Positions 23,802-28,492 of a stretch of 28,492 nucleotides of DNA are shown here, piece after piece. Source of the stretch: DATHBD01 sp035296325 (lineage in GTDB: Bacteria > Actinomycetota > Actinomycetes > Mycobacteriales > Micromonosporaceae); the NCBI GenBank assembly GCA_035296325.1, contig DATHBD010000006.1:1-28492 (forward strand). Reading direction: 5' to 3'. The position numbers were made by a program, and so were the translations under genes. How positions within the stretch are numbered: position 1 is the first letter of the stretch; every line of letters starts with the position of its first letter. The notes beneath the pieces are model-generated. The model was not told the origin of the DNA. It worked only from the letters and a program-made list of their open reading frames with translations, and searched no databases.

Positions 23802-24437
23802 CTATTGGTTGTCGACGGGTGGGGTTCCGGCGTGGCTCCGCCGTCCGATCCTTGGGAGGAAACGGCCGACCCGGGCGGCGTATGCGGCGTACGTGTTGCC
23901 GTGTGTTCGGGCCAGGTACGGCTCCTCGACTGCACGGACCTGCAGTTGTACCGATGCGATCAGCACTGCGGTCGCCGCGATCGACACGATGTTGGGCACC
24001 AGCAGCGACATGCCGGCGCTGGTGACGGTCATGGCGGTGAAGATGGGGTTGCGAGCCAGGCGGAACGCGCCGCTGGTGATCAGGGTGGTGCGTTCGGTGT
24101 GGTCGACGCCGACTCGCCAGGAGGCGCCCATGTGCAGTTGCGCGGCGACTGTGGTCAGGACGCCTGCGACGGCAATCAGCAGTCCGCCGGCCTGGACGCT
24201 GGTGTGGTCGAGCGCATCGATTGCTGGTAGACCGGCCAGGGCGGTGATCGGTCCGGCGAGCCCGAGCACGAGAGCGGCGATGAACAGCAGCTTGGCCCAC
24301 CACGCCACGGTTCCGGGTGGGCCGGCGTCGAGGCGCAGGCCGGTGTCGCCGGTGCGGCGCCACTGGATGACGCTGCGCCAGCCGAACGCGAGCCCCAGCC
24401 CGAGCAGGTACAGGACGAGGGCGGCTGCGGCTTTCAC
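23802..24437 (-). CDS. Isoprenylcysteine carboxyl methyltransferase (ICMT/PEMT)-family protein
   Basis: 211 aa, membrane methyltransferase-like, SAM-dependent by family. Seen: helices at about 4-20, 46-65, 80-100 and 135-155; the conserved block LITSGAFRLARNPIFTAMTV, then VEEPYLARTHGNTYAAYAAR (E.....G..Y..Y pattern) near the C-terminus. Its GTG start overlaps the preceding remnant's TGA by 4 nt (GTGA), so it is translationally coupled in an operon with the metal-sensing regulator. Such genes often follow ArsR/CmtR and a cation transporter in actinomycetes; their metal-related function is not known. Confidence 0.82.
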   Translation of the reverse strand: MKAAAALVLYLLGLGLAFGWRSVIQWRRTGDTGLRLDAGPPGTVAWWAKLLFIAALVLGLAGPITALAGLPAIDALDHTSVQAGGLLIAVAGVLTTVAAQLHMGASWRVGVDHTERTTLITSGAFRLARNPIFTAMTVTSAGMSLLVPNIVSIAATAVLIASVQLQVRAVEEPYLARTHGNTYAAYAARVGRFLPRIGRRSHAGTPPVDNQ

Positions 24438-24676
24438 GTGACAGCCCGCGTGGTGTTCTCAGCAGTCATCACGCGTCTTCGGCGTCGCAGCCGTCGTCGC
24501 AGTGCGCGCCTGTCGCGGGCGCGCCTGGGGCTGTGACTGCGAGGGGCGAGCGCGACGGCGGTCTCGAACACGTCGGAGGTGAGCGTCACGGCGACGAACA
24601 GCCGGACTCGCCGGGTCGGCACCCACCCCCGCGCCGGCGACGGTCCGATCGACACGAGCGGCAGTGGTGCGCTCAT
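24434..24676 (-). pseudogene. Gutted cation-efflux transporter between cmtR-like and ICMT genes
   Basis: 80 codons remain. The first 44 residues, MSAPLPLVSIGPSPARG... RRVRLFVAVTLTSDVFETAVAL, match the N-terminus and first helix of the approximately 215-residue cation transporter usually found in the operon ArsR(CmtR) - transporter - ICMT. Then the frame turns into an Arg-rich tail (RRARDRRALRRRLRRRRR) with no helices. Both junctions survive: the regulator stop overlaps this ATG (TGATG) and its own TGA overlaps the ICMT GTG. The remaining five helices and metal-binding residues are missing, so it cannot transport. An internal deletion plus frameshift is inferred. Confidence 0.6.
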
Positions 24677-25005
24677 CAGCAACAGCCTTCCTCGATCGCG
24701 GCGGGGCACGCCGCCGGGTCGACGGCCAGGACCAGGCAGAGCCTGTCACCCAGCGCGTGTGCGAGCCGGGTGTCGGCAAGTTCGTAGCGGGTCCGGCGGC
24801 CATCCGGGACCGCGACGACCAGGCCGCAGCCACGCAGGCAGGCAAGGTGGTTGGACAGATTCTGGCGGCTGGTGCCGAGGACCTCAGCCAGTTCGGCCGG
24901 GTGACCGGGCCCGTCGCGCAACGCGAGCAGCAGCTTCACCCGGACCGGGTCGGACAGGGCATGGCCGACGCGGGCAAGCACTTGCCCATGGGTCAAGGTC
25001 TCCAC
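24676..25005 (-). CDS. cmtR: CmtR-type ArsR/SmtB metalloregulator (Cd/Pb sensor)
   Basis: 109 aa winged-helix repressor released from DNA by Cd(II)/Pb(II) in the known homologue. Seen: VGHALSDPVRVKLLLALRDG, the recognition helix TSRQNLSNHLACLRGCGLVV, then GRRTRYELADTRLAHALG. C56 and C60 (CLRGC, in the recognition helix) and C100 correspond to Cys57, Cys61 and Cys102 of M. tuberculosis CmtR; the extra C90, C108 and C109 cluster at the end. The GTG at 25005 is used (a GTG at 25011 is also possible); TACTCT lies 7 nt before 25005, so a leaderless transcript is likely. Stop overlaps the transporter remnant by one base. Confidence 0.8.
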   Translation of the reverse strand: METLTHGQVLARVGHALSDPVRVKLLLALRDGPGHPAELAEVLGTSRQNLSNHLACLRGCGLVVAVPDGRRTRYELADTRLAHALGDRLCLVLAVDPAACPAAIEEGCC

Positions 25006-25013
25006 GCCCACGA

Positions 25014-25035
25014 GAGTACATCGAATGCTGTACTC
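25014..25035 (-). promoter_or_regulatory. Operator-like inverted repeat upstream of the CmtR-like gene
   Basis: GAGTACA (25014-25020) and TGTACTC (25029-25035) form a perfect 7-bp dyad with an 8-bp spacer, directly upstream of the start and overlapping the putative -10 TACTCT. It is a good candidate for autoregulatory binding. Confidence 0.6.
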
Positions 25036-25246
25036 AGCGAATACTGAACTTACCGACCCCGACGGCAAGCAGATGCGGTTCGGCAGCCCGACGCGCTAAG
25101 CGACGCGCCCCGGAACACCGGCCGGCACGTGTCGGTCGCGGAGGCCACGATCGAGTCGTGGACCGTCCCGGCCACTGAGCGGTGTGGTCGGGCACGACGG
25201 ACTCCTCGATTCGGGGCCCTCGTGGGCCTGTGATTGACCTAGAAGG

Positions 25247-25272
25247 CGATTAGATCGTGGACGAACTAATCG
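25247..25272 (+). promoter_or_regulatory. OhrR/MarR-type operator upstream of its own gene
   Basis: A 26-bp dyad with arms CGATTAG-A-TCGT and ACGA-A-CTAATCG around GG; 11 of 12 arm positions pair. Its 20-bp core, 25250-25269, is TTAGATCGTGGACGAACTAA. TATGCT (25284-25289) is a likely -10, putting the dyad over the -35 region. A variant of the same core lies upstream of the next gene. Confidence 0.75.
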
Positions 25273-25327
25273 GCTGCTGGAGATATGCTGTACCCCTCGA
25301 CCTGAACCCGCGAACGGAGCCCCGGCC

Positions 25328-25810
25328 ATGATCCATGGTGAGACGCCCGCACCCGGCCCCGCGGCGGAGCCGCCGGCGGGCTTCGAGGACCTGACGTGCT
25401 TCGCGTTGTACGCCGCGTCGCGGGCGGTGACCGGGGTGTACCGACCGCTGCTGGAACGGATCGGGCTGACCTACCCGCAGTACCTGGTGATGGTGTGGTT
25501 GTGGCGCAACGGGGACAGCGGCGTCAAGGACATCGGCAACGCCCTGCAACTCGACTACGGCACCCTGACCCCGCTGCTCAAGCGGCTGGAGGTGCTCGGC
25601 TACATACGCCGGCAGCGTCGCCTCGATGACGAACGCGCCGTCCAGGTGACCCTGACCACGGCCGGTGCGGACCTGCGCGCGCAGGCGACCGGCGTCCCGG
25701 ACGAGATCACCCGGGCCCTGGGTATCACGGCGGCGCAGACCGCCGCCCTGCAGGAACTGCTGCGTACCGTCTGCGCCAACGCCGCCGACCACGCCCGGGC
25801 CAGGCACTGA
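25328..25810 (+). CDS. OhrR-type MarR family redox regulator
   Basis: 160 aa repressor, in known OhrR proteins inactivated by organic hydroperoxides oxidising one cysteine. Seen: winged helix with GVKDIGNALQLDYGTLTPLLKRLE (about 65-88) and the wing RRLDDERAVQVTLT. The peroxide-sensing triad is conserved in spacing: C24, Y38 and Y49 match Cys15, Tyr29 and Tyr40 of B. subtilis OhrR. C149 in the C-terminal helix could make it a two-cysteine type. GGAG lies 9 nt before the ATG. It is followed by an exported hydrolase gene with a related operator. A hypochlorite or quinone sensor is a close alternative. Confidence 0.8.
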   Translation: MIHGETPAPGPAAEPPAGFEDLTCFALYAASRAVTGVYRPLLERIGLTYPQYLVMVWLWRNGDSGVKDIGNALQLDYGTLTPLLKRLEVLGYIRRQRRLDDERAVQVTLTTAGADLRAQATGVPDEITRALGITAAQTAALQELLRTVCANAADHARARH

Positions 25811-25935
25811 TCGAGATGGCGGCCTGATCGACGCGGGCCGCTGAGCTGCCACTCGGCCGGCCGGCACCCTACCCCCATGCAGGGCGGGACCACGCTGCCC
25901 GGCTACGGCCCGGGCGCCCGCGGGTGGGGTGCCGG

Positions 25936-25967
25936 TCGGCCTGCGCGCCGTTCGGCCTGCGCGCCGT
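25936..25967 (+). repeat. Perfect 2 x 16-bp tandem repeat
   Basis: The unit TCGGCCTGCGCGCCGT occurs twice without a gap (25936-25951, 25952-25967). It is probably replication slippage in old coding DNA. Confidence 0.8.
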
Positions 25968-26055
25968 CGCCAACGCGACCGTTAGATGCCGCCGCAGGCC
26001 GTGGAGACCGGCGGAGACCCACCTACAGCAGAACCCGGGGAGAACTTGTGAGCGG

Positions 26056-26099
26056 TTACCTTGTGCACGATGTAAACGTAGGCTAGGTTGTTGACAACC
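26056..26099 (+). promoter_or_regulatory. Operator dyads upstream of the chloroperoxidase-like gene
   Basis: TTACCTTGTGCACGATGTAA (26056-26075) has symmetric TTAC/GTAA ends and a GTGCAC core, and matches 14 of 20 positions of the dyad before the OhrR-type gene. A second dyad GGTTGT-TG-ACAACC follows at 26086-26099. Both lie 25-70 nt upstream of the start at 26125. Confidence 0.6.
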
Positions 26100-26124
26100 C
26101 CCAGCACCCCCGAGGAGAGCCGTC

Positions 26125-27111
26125 ATGACGCACGAACCCACACCGCCGCGCGCCCGCCGCCGCACCCTGCTCGCGGCCATCCCGGTCGCCGGCGCGGCAC
26201 TGTTCGGTGCGGCGTCGCCCGCGAACGCGCTTCCGCCGGCACCCCCGCGGCAAACCGGCGCGAGGCGGTCCAGGCCCGCGACCGACCTGGTCACCACCGA
26301 CGGCAATGTGCAGATCTTCGTCAAGGACTGGGGCCCCACGGCCGGCCGCCCGGTGGTGTTCAGCCACGGCTGGCCGCTACAATCCGACAGCTGGGAAGCC
26401 CAGATGCTTTTCCTTGCCGATGCCGGCTTCCGCGTGGTTGCCCACGACCGGCGGGGCTTCGGTCGGTCCACCCAGACCTTCGACGGCAACGACATGGACC
26501 ACTACGCTGACGATCTCTCCGCCGTCATCGAACACTTGAAGTTGCGCGAAGCGACCCTTGTCGGCTTCTCGACGGGCGGCGGGGAGGTCGCGCGCTACAT
26601 CGGCCGGCACGGCACCTCCCGCGTCGCGCAGGCCGCCCTGGTTTCCGCCGTCACGCCCCTGATGCTCAAGACCCCCAACAATCCCAACGGCACGCCGATC
26701 GAAGTGTTCGACGGCCTGCGCACCGCTTCCCTCGCCGACCGCTCCCAGCTCTACCAGGACCTCGCAGCGGGTCCCTTCTTCGGCGCGAACCGGCCGGGCA
26801 ACAAGGTCACCAAGGGCATGCGGGACGCCTTCTGGTTGCAGGGCATGCAGGCCGGACACAAGGCCGCGTTCGACTGCATCAAGGCATTCTCCGAGACCGA
26901 CCTCACCCAGGACCTCAAGAAGTTCGACGTACCGACCTTGATCATCCACGGGGACGACGATCAGGTCGTCCCGATCGACGCCTCTGGCAGGGCCGCCGCC
27001 AAGATCGTCAAGAACTCCACCTTGAAGGTCTACCAGGGCGCACCGCACGGGGTTGGCTACACCAATCAGCAGCAGCTCAACAATGACCTGCTGGCCTTCG
27101 TCAAGGGCTGA
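26125..27111 (+). CDS. Exported alpha/beta hydrolase, non-heme chloroperoxidase-like
   Basis: 328 aa. Seen: a signal sequence RARRRTLLAAIPVAGAALFG ending SPANA near residue 35, possibly a Tat type with its Arg cluster, then a linker. The hydrolase domain shows the oxyanion-hole motif SHGWPLQSD (80-88), nucleophile elbow GFSTGGGE with S149, acid D279 in HGDDDQVVP and H308 in GAPHGVG. This matches BPO-A2-like cofactor-free haloperoxidases, which make peracids and hypohalites from peroxide and acetate and also act as esterases. GAGGAG precedes the ATG. Peroxide-responsive control by the OhrR-type regulator upstream is inferred from shared operators. Confidence 0.88.
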   Translation: MTHEPTPPRARRRTLLAAIPVAGAALFGAASPANALPPAPPRQTGARRSRPATDLVTTDGNVQIFVKDWGPTAGRPVVFSHGWPLQSDSWEAQMLFLADAGFRVVAHDRRGFGRSTQTFDGNDMDHYADDLSAVIEHLKLREATLVGFSTGGGEVARYIGRHGTSRVAQAALVSAVTPLMLKTPNNPNGTPIEVFDGLRTASLADRSQLYQDLAAGPFFGANRPGNKVTKGMRDAFWLQGMQAGHKAAFDCIKAFSETDLTQDLKKFDVPTLIIHGDDDQVVPIDASGRAAAKIVKNSTLKVYQGAPHGVGYTNQQQLNNDLLAFVKG

Positions 27112-27238
27112 CCCTGGCGCCCCGCCTTAAGCACCATCTGCATGCGATCGTCTCGGTCAGAAGCGGATACTCGATCCACGGGGGCGGGGATGATCGCCGA
27201 TCGTCCTCGCCCGTCGTGTGGAGGCGTGGTCGAACTGG

Positions 27239-27257
27239 ACCTCGACTCGGTCGAGGT
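27239..27257. terminator. Stem-loop between convergent genes
   Basis: ACCTCGAC (27239-27246), loop TCG, GTCGAGGT (27250-27257): a perfect 8-bp stem in the convergent gap, 46 nt beyond the minus-strand gene and 127 nt beyond the hydrolase. Confidence 0.45.
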
Positions 27258-27302
27258 GAACCCATGGCTGCGGTCCGCGTGCACCGAATCCGGGCCTGTC
27301 GA

Positions 27303-28133
27303 TCAGGGAAGAATTCGTCGCGGCAGGTGAGGTCCGGTCGGGCGGCGGGACCACTCACGGGGGTAACCGAGCGAAACCTCCTCGAACCGCACGCCGTCGT
27401 GGTAGGTCGTGCGCGGGATGTGCAGATGGCCGTAGACGGCGACGGCGGCTCGGTACCGTTTGTGCCACGTCGCGGTGCCGTCGGTGCCGCACCACTGGGC
27501 GAACTCGGGGTAGTGGAGTACCTCGGTCGGCTGCCGGACGAGCGGCCAATGGCTGACCAGAACCGTACGCACCGCAGGCGGGAGCGCGGCCAGGCGTCGT
27601 TCCGACGCGGCGACCCGAGCCGCACACCACGACTGCCGATCCGGGTACGGGTCCGGATGCAGCAGCACCTCATCGGAGCAGACCACGCCGGTCGCGTGAG
27701 CGTACGCCAGCGACTCCGCCCGGTTGGCCGTGCCGGGCGCCAGCCACGAGTAGTCGTAGAGCTGGAACAGCGGGACCACGGTGAACGGCCCGCCCGGCCC
27801 CTCCCAGACCGCGAACTCGTCCTCGGGTGTCAGTACGCCGTTGTCGCGGCACATCCGTACGAGCGCGGCGTAGCGCTCGACCCCGCGCAGCTGAACAGCG
27901 TCGCTCGGGTGCGTCCACAGCTCGTGGTTGCCAGGCGCCCAGATCACCCGGGCGTAGCGCTCACACAGCAGCCGGAGAGCCTTCTCGATGTCGGCAAAGA
28001 TCTCGCCCACGTCGCCGGCCACGATCAGCCAGTCGTGCTCCGACTCCGGCACCATGGTGTCGAGCAGGCCACGGTTTTCCGGGTAGGACACATGTAGGTC
28101 GCTGACGGCGTACAGCACCTCAGGTGAACTCAC
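27303..28133 (-). CDS. Calcineurin-like metallophosphoesterase
   Basis: 276 aa cytoplasmic hydrolase with a dinuclear metal site. Seen: SDLH (D12, H14), AGDVGE (D41), APGNHEL (N69, H70), LVSHWP and YGHLHIPR, all five phosphoesterase blocks in order. The GTG start lies inside the last codons of the PKS gene (14-nt overlap), so the two are co-translated from one message. Such phosphoesterases are often seen with PKS/NRPS clusters and phosphopantetheinyl transferase genes; whether this one acts on a carrier-protein arm or a product phosphate is open. Confidence 0.9.
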   Translation of the reverse strand: MSSPEVLYAVSDLHVSYPENRGLLDTMVPESEHDWLIVAGDVGEIFADIEKALRLLCERYARVIWAPGNHELWTHPSDAVQLRGVERYAALVRMCRDNGVLTPEDEFAVWEGPGGPFTVVPLFQLYDYSWLAPGTANRAESLAYAHATGVVCSDEVLLHPDPYPDRQSWCAARVAASERRLAALPPAVRTVLVSHWPLVRQPTEVLHYPEFAQWCGTDGTATWHKRYRAAVAVYGHLHIPRTTYHDGVRFEEVSLGYPREWSRRPTGPHLPRRILP

Positions 28134-28492
28134 GATCGATGAAGCGCAGCAGCTCGTCGGTGCTGCCGGACTCGAGGACCTCAGTCACCGAGCTGTCCCG
28201 TTCCGGCCTGTTCACCATGCTGAGGATGGCTCGCATTCGCGCGACGACCCGCTCCACCGTCTGCTCCTCCGCGGAGACGAGCCACTTCTCCACGCGGTCC
28301 AAATTGGTCTGGAGCTCAACCTCCACAGCGTCGTTGCCGGTGTCTGGTGCGAGCTTGGCGAGGAGGAACTGCGTGAGGGCGTGCGGGGTGGGTTGGTCGA
28401 AGATGGTGGTGGCCGGCAGGCGTAGTCCAGTGGCAGTGTTGAGTCGGTTGCGAAGCTCGATGGCGGTGAGGCTGTCGATCCCTTGGTCCAGG
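28120..28492 (-). CDS. Modular type I polyketide synthase, C-terminal ACP and docking domain (partial)
   Basis: The last 123 residues of a protein entering from the right edge. Seen: the acyl-carrier-protein core LDQGIDSLTAIELRNRL with the phosphopantetheine-carrying serine (GIDSL), then TGLRLPATTIFDQPTPHAL, the standard end of a PKS ACP. After a linker comes a helical C-terminal docking region: EVELQTNLDRVEKWLVSAEE, a second helix TVERVVARMRAILSMV, and an acidic end SGSTDELLRFIDREF. There is no thioesterase, so this module hands the chain to another protein. Its stop overlaps the phosphoesterase start. Confidence 0.93.
   Translation of the reverse strand, partial: LDQGIDSLTAIELRNRLNTATGLRLPATTIFDQPTPHALTQFLLAKLAPDTGNDAVEVELQTNLDRVEKWLVSAEEQTVERVVARMRAILSMVNRPERDSSVTEVLESGSTDELLRFIDREFT

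Larger units (their letters stand above)
25811..26124. other. 310 nt between the OhrR-type gene and the hydrolase gene
   Basis: No gene. It holds a 16-bp tandem repeat and, near the right end, two dyads upstream of the hydrolase. Confidence 0.6.

Noticed and set aside
27142..27330. VVELDLDSVEVNP segment resembling the end of an acyl-CoA synthetase
   Set aside because: Too short and isolated; the DNA there also forms the convergent stem-loop, so chance is likely.

Overview
The window is high-GC DNA from an actinomycete. Evidence: strong G/C at third codon positions, many GTG/TTG starts, TANNNT boxes 6 nt before GTG starts (leaderless mRNAs), YtrA-type GntR, OhrR and CmtR regulators, two IS110 transposases, and the 3' end of a modular type I polyketide synthase. 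A Streptomyces- or Micromonospora-like host fits; the sequence alone does not settle the genus.

Left part (1-8.7 kb): a GntR / ABC ATPase / ABC permease operon on the minus strand (the permease runs off the edge) with a perfect inverted repeat over its promoter; a secreted protein with an internal duplication; a TIM-barrel glycosidase-like gene divergent from a TetR gene, with twin operators between them; a DUF998 membrane protein; a possible 46-residue ORF coupled to a GT4 glycosyltransferase; then about 1 kb of frameshifted, dead coding sequence.

Middle (8.7-18.5 kb): an M48-type membrane metalloprotease paired with a repeat-rich cytoplasmic protein; a histidine kinase / response regulator / ABC ATPase / permease cluster; and two unrelated IS110-family transposases placed head to head. 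The 0.5 kb between the IS110 genes is structured and non-coding, and both sides carry the same spaced motif, AGGCC-N8/9-GCTATTAGAG. This is where IS110 bridge RNAs are normally encoded, so two candidate bridge RNAs are proposed.

Right part (18.5-28.5 kb): a DUF2569-like membrane protein, an unrecognised membrane protein, a membrane-anchored HExxH gluzincin, a Tat-exported intradiol dioxygenase, a decayed XRE/MmyB regulator, and a CmtR-type metal-sensor operon whose middle cation-transporter gene has been gutted while the translational couplings on both sides survive. Next come an OhrR-type regulator and an exported non-heme chloroperoxidase-like hydrolase; both are preceded by variants of one 20-bp dyad, suggesting a two-gene regulon. 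The window ends with a metallophosphoesterase overlapping the ACP and docking end of a type I PKS, so a biosynthetic cluster probably starts at the right edge.

Decay and mobility are prominent. Besides the two IS110 genes there are remnants of a DinB-like gene, an unknown gene, an IS5-like transposase, an MmyB regulator and a cation transporter. This looks like an accessory, rearranging segment beside a biosynthetic cluster.
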